Positions 7,893 through 15,437 of a stretch of DNA of 64,000 nucleotides are shown here, in pieces. The position numbers and the translations under genes are program-made. The stretch is from assembly GCA_017940415.1 (NCBI GenBank), contig JAGAYR010000016.1, positions 1 through 64,000 of the forward strand, given 5' to 3'. This DNA comes from Lachnospiraceae bacterium. Lineage in GTDB: Bacteria > Bacillota > Clostridia > Lachnospirales > Lachnospiraceae. Within the stretch, counting starts at the first letter, position 1; every line of letters begins with the position of its first letter. Under the pieces are notes generated by a model, which was given only the letters and a program-made list of their open reading frames with translations, was not told the DNA's origin and made no database searches.

Positions 7893-8768
7893 TTACTCGA
7901 GATCTATAACCACGATTTCGGGATGGTTGAAATATCTGGGTGCGGGAGTACTCTCTCTCGCCAGGCCTCTGCTGACCACCATGACGCTTCCGTTACTCAG
8001 TTCATATGTTCCGCTTACATATTCGGCCATATAGCCCTGATTCGGGGCAAACACTCCTCTGTTTATAAAAGGAATCCTAAACTGTCCCGCATGAGCATGA
8101 CCCGCTACGATCAGATCATAATCGTACTTCTCATATACAGAAACCTCTTCGGGACGGTGGGTCACAAGGATGCGGATATGATCTTCATCCGTCTGCTCAT
8201 AAGCTGTATCCAGCTGTTCAAGCCAGGTACGCAGAAATAATCTTGTGGGATCATCTACTCCGCAAATGTCGATCGTTGCACCGTTTATCTCCACGGTCTC
8301 ACATTCTCCCTCAAGCACGCTCACGCCGATACTTTCAAGATAAGCCTTCATCTCATCGACCCGTTCGCTCCAGTATTCGTGGTTACCGGTAACATAATAA
8401 CAGGGATACTTTGTGACAAGATCTTCCAGCAGAAGTTTGGCATTATCATCGCTAAGTTTATCGTCAAATATATCTCCGCCGAGCAAGACGATATCCGGCT
8501 TTTCCTTATCTATCATGGAGATAAGCCGGTGCTGTCCCTTACCGTAAAAACAGGAATGAAGATCCGTTACAAGAACGATCCTCACTCCTTCACCTGTTTC
8601 TTTCGGCAGATCCATCGTAAACCTCTCTGTAACCGCATGCCAGGACCATATTGTCCATATGATCCACAAGACAAAAAGGATACGGACTGCCAAACTCAAT
8701 TTTCTCTTTTTTTTCTTACTGATCTTTTTCAAAATATTACTGACTGTCAAAATACATTTTTCCGGCAT
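7893..8768 (-). CDS. Membrane-anchored metallophosphoesterase (YkuE/YaeI-like)
   Basis: The protein (291 residues) has a basic N-terminus, one hydrophobic anchor (LAVRILFVLWIIWTIWSW, about residues 25-42) and a calcineurin-like phosphoesterase domain. The metal-binding motifs are in order: VTDLHSC (DxH), GGDIFDD, GNHEYW, ILVTHRP and GHAHAGQFR. Close family members such as YkuE act outside the membrane on phospholipid or teichoic-acid-type substrates. The substrate here is unknown. It overlaps the previous gene by 32 bases if the ATG is used; a TTG closer to the stop of that gene is an alternative start. Confidence 0.87.
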   Translation of the reverse strand: MPEKCILTVSNILKKISKKKKRKLSLAVRILFVLWIIWTIWSWHAVTERFTMDLPKETGEGVRIVLVTDLHSCFYGKGQHRLISMIDKEKPDIVLLGGDIFDDKLSDDNAKLLLEDLVTKYPCYYVTGNHEYWSERVDEMKAYLESIGVSVLEGECETVEINGATIDICGVDDPTRLFLRTWLEQLDTAYEQTDEDHIRILVTHRPEEVSVYEKYDYDLIVAGHAHAGQFRIPFINRGVFAPNQGYMAEYVSGTYELSNGSVMVVSRGLARESTPAPRYFNHPEIVVIDLE

Positions 8769-9222
8769 CGGGCTTAAAATACTCCAATATATACCCTTCT
8801 TCGGAAACTTTTACAAATTCGCCGGTACTTTCAATGAAATAAACCTCATAACCGTTATCGGCTTTTTCTTTATGAAGTGCACCGTAATCATTGATCACGG
8901 AAACGGCGGCAAGCTCATATTCTTTCGCGGAAGAAAATCCCATCGCCTTTCCGTAGTCTTCGTAATTTTCCTTAAGCAGCTGATCGGACGCAAAGTGATA
9001 CTCGTCCGGTTTGGTCTCAGGCTTGATCTCGGATTCGCTTTCGGATTCGTTTCTGAGTTCGTCCCCGGATCCCTCAGATGACTGAGCCTGCTCCATGTTT
9101 CTTCTCATTTCTTTTGACGCAGAATAAAACGTTGCGGTAAAAGAAAGAAAACCAATTAAAACCGCCAGAAGAACCGTGGTGAATATCCACATCTTCTTGC
9201 TCATCATATTAATCCGCTTCAT
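8737..9222 (-). CDS. Single-pass membrane protein with PBECR-like C-terminus
   Basis: A 161-residue protein: one N-terminal membrane segment (WIFTTVLLAVLIGFLSFTA), a low-complexity Ser/Glu/Lys linker (about 40-75), then a small domain running from GFSSAKEYELAAV to YILEYFKPDAGKMYFD. The end of that domain (yes/no strands 'EVYFIESTGEFVKVSEEGYILEYF') reminds me of the short domains found at the C-termini of phage head and toxin proteins (PBECR-like). This resemblance is weak and could be coincidental. It overlaps both neighbouring genes and is therefore translationally coupled. Confidence 0.65.
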   Translation of the reverse strand: MKRINMMSKKMWIFTTVLLAVLIGFLSFTATFYSASKEMRRNMEQAQSSEGSGDELRNESESESEIKPETKPDEYHFASDQLLKENYEDYGKAMGFSSAKEYELAAVSVINDYGALHKEKADNGYEVYFIESTGEFVKVSEEGYILEYFKPDAGKMYFDSQ

Positions 9223-9496
9223 CGAGTTCCTCGTCCAGCGGCTTTCTTACGTTTCTTACAAATCTTTGTTCACAAGCGCCGTATTTCTTATAGTTTTCTC
9301 TTGCTTCAAGCAGGCAGACATCATTTGCTCCGCCTTTGAACGTCTCATCCTCGAGCTGTACCGGATCATCTTCCCAGAAGCATACCGGGCAAATGGAAAA
9401 ATCGCCGGTAGGCTTATTGTCGTAGGTGTAGCAACCACAGCAGGGACACTGATACTTGATCTTGCCATAGCTCATCATTTTGAATTCACTGCTCAT
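9209..9496 (-). CDS. CPCC family cysteine-rich protein
   Basis: A 95-residue protein with the diagnostic YQCPCCGCYTYD segment, followed by a second pair in FSICPVCFWEDDPVQ. The four to six cysteines form a likely zinc-ribbon-like metal site. The C-terminal part has NDVCLLEARENYKKYGACE, typical of this family. Function is unknown. I choose the ATG at 9496, seven bases after GGAAGG, over an ATG 21 bases upstream. It is in the ybaK operon and overlaps the next gene by 14 bases. Confidence 0.82.
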   Translation of the reverse strand: MSSEFKMMSYGKIKYQCPCCGCYTYDNKPTGDFSICPVCFWEDDPVQLEDETFKGGANDVCLLEARENYKKYGACEQRFVRNVRKPLDEELDEAD

Positions 9497-9513
9497 ACCA
9501 TTTCCTTCCGATA

Positions 9514-10017
9514 TCATGCATTCTCATTAACATCAGTTACTGTCAGGTCCGCAGATCTGACCGGTACGACTTTCCGTAAACTCTCGAGGGGTAATTCAAC
9601 CTGATAGCCGATCTTACCGGCCGAAAAGATGATCCTGTCGAAGCTCTCCGCACTCTCATGTATGAAGGTCTTGAAAAGCTTCTTCATTCCGATGGGTGAA
9701 CAACCTCCGTGCACATATCCCGTAAGAGGCAACAGCTCTTTCTGAGATATCATGTCTATGGATTTCTCACCGGATGCTTTGGCAGCTTTCTTAAGATCCA
9801 GTTCCTCCGCAACAGGTACCATAAACACATAGTGTTCACCGGTTTTACCGACTGTTACAAGGGTCTTGAAAACCTTGGCTTCATCTTCTCCCAGAAGCCT
9901 TGCTATCTCCACACCGTTGGTTGACGGAGTGTCAGCATAGCTGTGATAGACATACTCTATCTTCTTCTGGTCCAGAAGGCGCTGGACATTGGTTTTATCT
10001 TCAGTACTCTTTTTCAT
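9514..10017 (-). CDS. ybaK: Cys-tRNA(Pro)/Cys-tRNA(Cys) deacylase, YbaK/EbsC family
   Basis: A 167-residue trans-editing protein that removes cysteine mischarged on tRNA(Pro). Family landmarks are visible: FKTLVTVGKTGEHYVFMVPVAEELDLKKAAKA with the conserved Lys, then TGYVHGGCSPIGMKK, the signature loop of YbaK proteins. The length is normal. The ATG at 10017 follows a GGGGGAGAA site at a rather long spacing, and a TTG 30 bases upstream is possible. It is the first gene of a five-gene operon driven from the promoter at 10069-10097. Confidence 0.9.
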   Translation of the reverse strand: MKKSTEDKTNVQRLLDQKKIEYVYHSYADTPSTNGVEIARLLGEDEAKVFKTLVTVGKTGEHYVFMVPVAEELDLKKAAKASGEKSIDMISQKELLPLTGYVHGGCSPIGMKKLFKTFIHESAESFDRIIFSAGKIGYQVELPLESLRKVVPVRSADLTVTDVNENA

Positions 10018-10068
10018 CAGATAATAAAGTTCTCCCCCGAATTTCAAGCTATTAAAGCTCTATATAAC

Positions 10069-10097
10069 ATTTTAACACCCCTTAAAAGCTGTGACAA
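10069..10097 (-). promoter_or_regulatory. Promoter of the ybaK operon
   Basis: On the minus strand: -35 TTGTCA (10092-10097), 17-base spacer, -10 TAAAAT (10069-10074). It points away from the tetR promoter. The upstream tetR operator at 10118-10130 lies only about 20 bases behind its -35 box, so the TetR protein might influence both directions. Confidence 0.65.
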
Positions 10098-10117
10098 TTG
10101 AGCATTTTTACAAAAAT

Positions 10118-10186
10118 CGACCATTAGTCGAAAAATATCTTGACATACGAAAAGCCAGATCATATACTAAAATCGACCGATGGTCG
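10118..10186 (+). promoter_or_regulatory. tetR-efflux promoter with two flanking operators
   Basis: A near-consensus promoter: -35 TTGACA (10140-10145), 17-base spacer, -10 TATACT (10163-10168). Two matching palindromes flank it. CGACCATTAGTCG (10118-10130) is just upstream of -35, and CGACCGATGGTCG (10174-10186), a perfect palindrome, covers the expected transcription start. Both are followed by AAAA. Their centres are 56 bp apart. This is the classic layout for repression by the TetR-family protein encoded directly downstream. The assignment of repressor to operator is inference. Confidence 0.8.
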
Positions 10187-10215
10187 AAAATGCATTTCCC
10201 GGGAAAGGAATTCAT

Positions 10216-10845
10216 ATGAAAAAAGGCGAAAAAAGAAAACTGGAACTCCTTGAGATCGCATACAAGATGTTCATATCAAAGGGATATGAGAACACCAGTG
10301 TAGATGACATCATCGCTAAGGCAGGAATCGCAAAAGGAACATATTATTACTATTTCGAGAGCAAAGAGCAGACTCTTGAGGAAGTTATAGAAATGATGAT
10401 CGATCATGAGATGGAAGCAGCCGCATCAGTATTGGAAGCGCCCATTCCCATCCCACAGAAGATCGTAGGCATCATAGCCTCTCTCAGACCCGCTCCCGAA
10501 GAGCACTCCATAGAAGGCGCTCTCATGCAGCCCGAAAACATCGTAATGCACCAGAAGATCAAGCGCAGACTTGTCGAGAAGGTGATTCCTCTCTTGTCGA
10601 AGGTAATTGAGGAAGGAATTGAACAGGGAATCTTTTCCTGCGATAACATTCCGGAACGCGTCAAGATGATGCTGGTATTAAGCGGTGAGATATTCGATGA
10701 AGAAGATTTCACTTCCCAAGACATTGATGTCTTTATAGATATCACAGAAAAACTTCTGGGAGCTGAGGAGAATTCCATGGGATTTATCAGACAACTGATA
10801 AACTCCCCGAAAACGCCTGCTGATAAAAAAGGAAAAACGAAATGA
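10216..10845 (+). CDS. TetR-family transcriptional regulator
   Basis: A protein of 209 residues. The N-terminal helix-turn-helix is clear: LLEIAYKMFISKGYENTSVDDIIAKAGIAKGTYYYYFESKEQTLEEV. The remaining helices (about 55-200) form the ligand-binding and dimer domain, with no recognisable ligand pocket. The ATG at 10216 follows AAAGGA by six bases; an ATG at 10180 lies inside the operator and is rejected. Its stop overlaps the efflux gene start by four bases (ATGA). It probably represses its own operon through the palindromes at 10118 and 10174 and releases on binding an exported compound. Confidence 0.9.
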   Translation: MKKGEKRKLELLEIAYKMFISKGYENTSVDDIIAKAGIAKGTYYYYFESKEQTLEEVIEMMIDHEMEAAASVLEAPIPIPQKIVGIIASLRPAPEEHSIEGALMQPENIVMHQKIKRRLVEKVIPLLSKVIEEGIEQGIFSCDNIPERVKMMLVLSGEIFDEEDFTSQDIDVFIDITEKLLGAEENSMGFIRQLINSPKTPADKKGKTK

Positions 10846-12077
10846 ATCAAAAAGGAAACTTCAAAAAATTCCTGCTCCTCTGGTCCGGTGAATTCATCTC
10901 ATCCATAGGAGGCGGACTTACAAGCTTCGGATTGGGAGTTTATGTCTTCGATAAAACAGGAAGTGCTGCAAGTATGGCGCTTGTCACACTGCTGGGATTT
11001 CTCCCCACTCTTCTTCTTTCAATCCCTGCCGGAGCACTTGCGGACAGATTCGACAGAAGATTGCTTATGATGATCGGTGACGGATGTTCAGCGCTTGGAA
11101 TCATATTTATCCTGATCTGCATGATGAACGGTGGCGCAACACTTGCTCAAATATGCATCGGTGTTTCTGTCAGCGCCATCTTCTCCGCACTGCTTGAGCC
11201 TTCATATAAGGCAACCATCACGGATCTCCTTACATCGGAAGAATATTCAAAAGCGAGTGGATTGGTGTCGCTTGCAGGATCCGCAAGATATCTGTTTTCA
11301 CCGGTCATAGCAGGACTGCTTCTGTCCGTAAGCGATATAAAACTGCTGCTTATGATCGATATCTGCACTTTCTTCCTGACGGTTATCAGTGCAGCTGTTG
11401 TAAGGCGAGGTATAGGCGCATCCGTAATTGAAAACAAGGAGCCGTTCCTGATCAGTGTTAAAACAGGATGGCAGGTTCTGTGTAAAAAACGCGGAGTCAT
11501 CATACTAATTATCATATCCTCTGTGATCACACTGTTTATGGGCATGTTCCAGATCCTTGCGGAACCACTGATCCTTTCATTCAAAGATGCCAAAACCCTC
11601 GGTATAGCGGAAACAATCTGTGCATGCGGAATGCTGACAACCGGTCTGATCATCGGAGTAAAAGGAATCAAGAGCGGTTATGCGAAGATACTCAGTGTTT
11701 CCCTTTTTATATCCGGACTTTTTATGACAGGATTCGGCCTTTTTGAAAACATCATTGCAATATGTATCTTCGGATTTTTGTTCTTTGCAGCTCTTCCCTT
11801 TGCAAACAACTGTCTCGATTATCTGGTCAGAACAAATATACCCGCAGATGCGCAGGGGCGTGCTTGGGGAATAATCGGATTCATATCGCAGATGGGATAT
11901 GTTATCGCTTATGTGATTTCGGGCACTGCAGCAGATGTACTGGGAAAAATCTCGGGACGCGGAGTCGGAAGAGGCTCGGCAATGGTGGTGATCATAGCCG
12001 GTTTATTACTGGCAGCCACATCAACGCTTATCTTAATGTCGCGTAATATAAGAGAACTTGAAAACAAGGAGGATTAA
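10842..12077 (+). CDS. MFS efflux transporter
   Basis: A 411-residue integral membrane protein with about 12 hydrophobic segments. The loop 2-3 signature of the major facilitator superfamily is present as GALADRFDRRLLMMIGD. The start MNQKGNFKKFLLLWSGEFISSIGGGLTSFGLGVYVF resembles MefA-type macrolide exporters and related drug:H+ antiporters. The substrate is unknown; regulation by an adjacent TetR protein supports export of a toxic small molecule. It is coupled to tetR by a four-base overlap. Confidence 0.88.
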   Translation: MNQKGNFKKFLLLWSGEFISSIGGGLTSFGLGVYVFDKTGSAASMALVTLLGFLPTLLLSIPAGALADRFDRRLLMMIGDGCSALGIIFILICMMNGGATLAQICIGVSVSAIFSALLEPSYKATITDLLTSEEYSKASGLVSLAGSARYLFSPVIAGLLLSVSDIKLLLMIDICTFFLTVISAAVVRRGIGASVIENKEPFLISVKTGWQVLCKKRGVIILIIISSVITLFMGMFQILAEPLILSFKDAKTLGIAETICACGMLTTGLIIGVKGIKSGYAKILSVSLFISGLFMTGFGLFENIIAICIFGFLFFAALPFANNCLDYLVRTNIPADAQGRAWGIIGFISQMGYVIAYVISGTAADVLGKISGRGVGRGSAMVVIIAGLLLAATSTLILMSRNIRELENKED

Positions 12078-12080
12078 CGG

Positions 12081-12989
12081 ATGAATATAAATAACAGTTC
12101 AAAAGAAAACAAGCCTTACAAATACAGGCCCGTACTGTTTTTCGCAATGGCATATTTTTTCACATGGATATTCTGGATACCCGCTACTTTCCTGGAAGGA
12201 AATGCCGCAGCTGCACTTATGCTCATAGGTCTTCTGGCACCTGCAGCGGTTTCAACGGTGTTTGTAATGGTGTCGGGAAATGATCTTCTGAAGAAAGATC
12301 TGAAGATAAAGCTCATCGGATTATACAAAGTAAAATGGGGAAACGTTCTGATAGCAATAGTTCAGTTTGCGGGAATCATTGTCGCAACCATCCTGCTCTC
12401 CCTTGCATTTGGTCAGCCCCTCAGTCAGTTTTCTTTTACGGAAGATTTCTCCTTTACCGGAATCGGAATTGCGGGAGCATTCCTTACCGTTACCGTAGCA
12501 TCCATCATAGAAGAAGTGGGTTGGAAGGGATATTGCGAAGACTCCATCGGAGCATATATGAACTGGTTCTGGGAATCAATGATCTTCGGAGCACTTTGGT
12601 CATGCTGGCATCTTCCCCTTATCTTCATCAAGGGAACATATCAGGCTGGACTTATGGTCAATCCTTTATATGTAGTTAACTTCTTCATCAGCGGAATACC
12701 TCTTGGATTCATCATCACCTGGGTATACCTTGCAAGCGACAGATCAATTCTTGCTTGCATGATCTATCATCTCTTCGTCAATTTCATGCAGGAAAAGATT
12801 GCCATGACTCCCGAGACAAAATGTGTAGAAACAATCGTAGTAATCGCAGTTGCCGCATGGATTGTTGTCAGAAACAAAGAAATGTTCTTTGGAACAAAGC
12901 ATGTCGGAAGACTGCTGGAAACAAGATATTCAATTGATCATGAGAAAAGCACAAAGTCCTCCGCGCTGACCGCGAGATCCTCTGTGTGA
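12081..12989 (+). CDS. CPBP-family intramembrane glutamic endopeptidase
   Basis: A 302-residue membrane protein with about eight hydrophobic segments. The catalytic motif of the CPBP/Abi family is visible as EEVGWKGYCE (two Glu; Lys replaces the usual Arg), followed by the second motif FGALWSCWHLPL with its His and a third near HLFVNF. Members cleave prenylated or membrane substrates or give bacteriocin self-immunity. The last 20 residues (HEKSTKSSALTARSSV) are encoded by sequence antisense to the end of pgeF, suggesting a stop codon lost and the frame extended. Confidence 0.85.
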   Translation: MNINNSSKENKPYKYRPVLFFAMAYFFTWIFWIPATFLEGNAAAALMLIGLLAPAAVSTVFVMVSGNDLLKKDLKIKLIGLYKVKWGNVLIAIVQFAGIIVATILLSLAFGQPLSQFSFTEDFSFTGIGIAGAFLTVTVASIIEEVGWKGYCEDSIGAYMNWFWESMIFGALWSCWHLPLIFIKGTYQAGLMVNPLYVVNFFISGIPLGFIITWVYLASDRSILACMIYHLFVNFMQEKIAMTPETKCVETIVVIAVAAWIVVRNKEMFFGTKHVGRLLETRYSIDHEKSTKSSALTARSSV

Positions 12990-13784
12990 GTGAAGCACAT
13001 CGCTGTTGCAGCATGTGCAAAGATCCGGCACAGATATGTGCTCAGGACGAATTCCCGCTTTTTCCATATTTATGACATTAGCCCGGGTAAGATCAAGCTG
13101 ATACTTACCCGGGATATTTTCTTTGTGAGGAAGAACTACCGTAGCGGAATCTTCACCGTAAGTTTCCTTGAATACATCCGCAACATCACTTCCGACTTCA
13201 TAACAATCCGCACATATAGAAGGACCTATGCATGCGATTATATCTCCCGGTTTGCTTCCGTACAGACGATTCATTTCATTAACGGTGTTTTGACAAATAT
13301 TTCCTACCGTCCCTCTCCATCCTGAATGCGATGCCGCAATGGCTTTGTTTACCGGATCTACGAAATAAAGAGGAACGCAATCTGCATAAGAAGTAACCAG
13401 GCATACTCCGGGTTCATTTGTCATGATACCGTCTATGTCCGAAAAATCTCTGTCGCGAAGGATTCCCATACCGTGATGTTTAGAAGTAACTTCCATTACA
13501 TTGGTGGTATGCTGCTGATCCGAGTAAACCATCTGCTCTATGCTTACTCCGATACTTTCTCCGAAGAGTCTGAAATTCTCTCTTACTTTATCCGGATCAT
13601 CACCTCTGGTAAAAGTAAGATTCATGCTCGAATACATCCCGGTGCTTACCCCGCCTTCTCTTGTAGAGAAGGCGTTGATAAGCCAGGGATATTTTTCAAG
13701 AGCGGAATAACTTATTCTCGGAACACCTTTTTCAGTTACAAGGTGTGTTGTTTCATCGCAGTTTCTCTTCTTAAGACAGATCAC
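12930..13784 (-). CDS. pgeF: Peptidoglycan editing factor PgeF (YfiH/YlmD, polyphenol-oxidase-like)
   Basis: This 284-residue protein belongs to the YfiH/YlmD family, which hydrolyses misincorporated precursors in the cytoplasm and also shows purine-nucleoside and laccase-like activity. Family motifs are in order: FSTREGGVS, MVYSDQQHT, TSYADCVPL, SHSGWRGT, CIGPSI.CYEV and the C-terminal HSHR. The metal-binding Cys/His residues (ADC, SHSGW, DLCTCC) are all present. It overlaps the upstream membrane protein gene by four bases and the convergent CPBP gene by 60 bases. Confidence 0.92.
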   Translation of the reverse strand: MICLKKRNCDETTHLVTEKGVPRISYSALEKYPWLINAFSTREGGVSTGMYSSMNLTFTRGDDPDKVRENFRLFGESIGVSIEQMVYSDQQHTTNVMEVTSKHHGMGILRDRDFSDIDGIMTNEPGVCLVTSYADCVPLYFVDPVNKAIAASHSGWRGTVGNICQNTVNEMNRLYGSKPGDIIACIGPSICADCYEVGSDVADVFKETYGEDSATVVLPHKENIPGKYQLDLTRANVINMEKAGIRPEHISVPDLCTCCNSDVLHSHRGSRGQRGGLCAFLMIN

Positions 13785-14779
13785 CTGTAAAAATCCTCCC
13801 AGATCAGGTTGCCGTTTAAATCGTATATCCTGGTATATTCGTAATCATAGGGATAATTCACTTCCTCAAACACCATCATCTGCTGCTCTACGATCTTAAA
13901 TCCGGACTTGGTGACTATTTCAAAGCGCATCGTAAGATCGTGATTCACTTCAAGTCCTTTATCAACATAGATTGTTTCGCAGTTAATTGCCTCCGTAGTA
14001 ATATCTATGGTCTTGAGATCTTCTCCGTTACTTACATATGTAACCTGCATAGATTCAATATCATCTGTATTACCCATGAGCAGGGTATAGTTACCTTCAA
14101 CTTCCATCTTACCAAGCCTGTTGCCGGATGAAAAGTTGCAATTGAAGTTGGGCATAGGTAAGTAATCGTAGTACAGGCTGGAAGGATAATCCACGTATTC
14201 AGTGAAATTTCTGCCGGGTTCCTTTATAACAACCTGTGCATCATAGTCATCATCAAACAGATCACGCTCAATACTTAACGTATAAATACCGTTTCCTTCG
14301 TAATTCATGTCATAGGTCTTGCCACCGACCACAAAGGATACAATAGTATCATCGGTATACTCTTTAAGCATAAGCTCGGAATCAATCGGAACTTTGCATG
14401 TATCAAGATTCACATCTCCCATAGTATATGTGAAGTTCTCGATATGGGATGACTGTTTTTTAAGATCCTCCTGCATCTGATACATCTGGGTGTACAGATT
14501 TCTCATATCACTTTCAAGATTGTTCATGCTCGACTGCATGGAAGTGACAATTCCGCTTACGGTACTCACCCCGATGAATGTCATAATGACTATCACCATA
14601 AGTACGACTTTATAGCTGACACCTGCGGTAGTTCTGGGTTCAGGTATTGAAGAATGAGTATCGTGAACTTCTCCCTTGGTAACCTTATCGAGATGTCTGT
14701 TGTATCTGTATATGCTGACCAGGATAATAACTGCCGCAATTACCAGCAGTATAAGTATATATATCAGTAATGAAGCCAT
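13781..14779 (-). CDS. Membrane protein with coiled coil, 332 aa
   Basis: Two membrane segments (about residues 4-23 and 56-78) with a short loop between them are followed by a coiled-coil-like stretch (SSMNNLESDMRNLYTQMYQMQEDLKKQ) and a 230-residue extracellular beta-rich region. No domain is recognised. It lies between a LytTR regulator gene, 12 bases upstream, and pgeF, which it overlaps by four bases. The LytTR neighbour suggests it is the regulated or signalling partner of that protein. Confidence 0.7.
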   Translation of the reverse strand: MASLLIYILILLVIAAVIILVSIYRYNRHLDKVTKGEVHDTHSSIPEPRTTAGVSYKVVLMVIVIMTFIGVSTVSGIVTSMQSSMNNLESDMRNLYTQMYQMQEDLKKQSSHIENFTYTMGDVNLDTCKVPIDSELMLKEYTDDTIVSFVVGGKTYDMNYEGNGIYTLSIERDLFDDDYDAQVVIKEPGRNFTEYVDYPSSLYYDYLPMPNFNCNFSSGNRLGKMEVEGNYTLLMGNTDDIESMQVTYVSNGEDLKTIDITTEAINCETIYVDKGLEVNHDLTMRFEIVTKSGFKIVEQQMMVFEEVNYPYDYEYTRIYDLNGNLIWEDFYR

Positions 14780-14791
14780 TGTATCGCCTCC

Positions 14792-15241
14792 TTATATATT
14801 GAAAAAATTTCTGAAATTAGTGTAGTAACTTCTGGTAACATCAACCAGTTCGCCGTTTGTCATCGTAAGAATATATTTCATGGAAAAAGTAGGCCTTATC
14901 TTCTTCACATGTTTTCTCGAGATGATTACCGATTTGCTTACACGGATGAATTCTTTGGGATCCAGCTGTGATTCCAATTGGTACATTCTGTCCTGCGAAC
15001 TGAATGTTCCTTCATCCGTATGGATCTCTATATCCTTACCGAATGCTTCGATATATATGATCTCATCCGTCTTCAGACGAACTCGTTCTTTTTTCTCATT
15101 TCGAACAGGGATAAAATCCGTATGTCCGGGGGCTTCGGTGATGATATATTCGGCATCGTCGCTGATCTCAATTCCGCGTCCGGAAAGGAATTCTTTGACA
15201 GATTCGAAATTATCTTCCGAAACCGATATTCGGAACTTCAT
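14792..15241 (-). CDS. LytTR-domain DNA-binding protein
   Basis: A 149-residue regulator without a receiver domain. The LytTR DNA-binding domain occupies about residues 45-149: EIIYIEAFGKDIEIHTDEG.F, FIRVSKSVIISRKHVKKIRP, then the strand ILTMTNGELVDVTRSYYTNFRNFF. The N-terminal 40 residues form a small alpha/beta piece. Stand-alone LytTR regulators of this size usually control an adjacent membrane protein operon, which fits the downstream gene. Confidence 0.88.
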   Translation of the reverse strand: MKFRISVSEDNFESVKEFLSGRGIEISDDAEYIITEAPGHTDFIPVRNEKKERVRLKTDEIIYIEAFGKDIEIHTDEGTFSSQDRMYQLESQLDPKEFIRVSKSVIISRKHVKKIRPTFSMKYILTMTNGELVDVTRSYYTNFRNFFNI

Positions 15242-15352
15242 ATATACGCCTCCTTTTCTTAACTGTTAAATCGATAATAACAGATAGGAAAATTTTGAAA
15301 ACACTTTGGAAATAAGTTGCACAATAACACGGTATAACTTACACAAAACCAT

Positions 15353-15417
15353 GAAACAGGGGGACGGTTCTGCTGTTCCAGTGATTCTTTGGAACATCAA
15401 AACCGTCCCCCTGTTTC
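15353..15417. repeat. Palindromic repeat of the GGGGACGGTTCT type, copy 1
   Basis: A long inverted repeat. Arms GAAACAGGGGGACGGTT and AACCGTCCCCCTGTTTC pair perfectly, and inner arms GTTCCA/TGGAAC enclose a nine-base loop. The core GGGGACGGTT recurs in a second palindrome at 44520-44570. It sits just downstream of the xylanase gene stop and could also end transcription. Such hairpins are known as dispersed REP-like elements in many bacteria; no transposase of that kind is in the window. Confidence 0.85.
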
Positions 15418-15437
15418 TTATCACCATCTGCCGGTGA

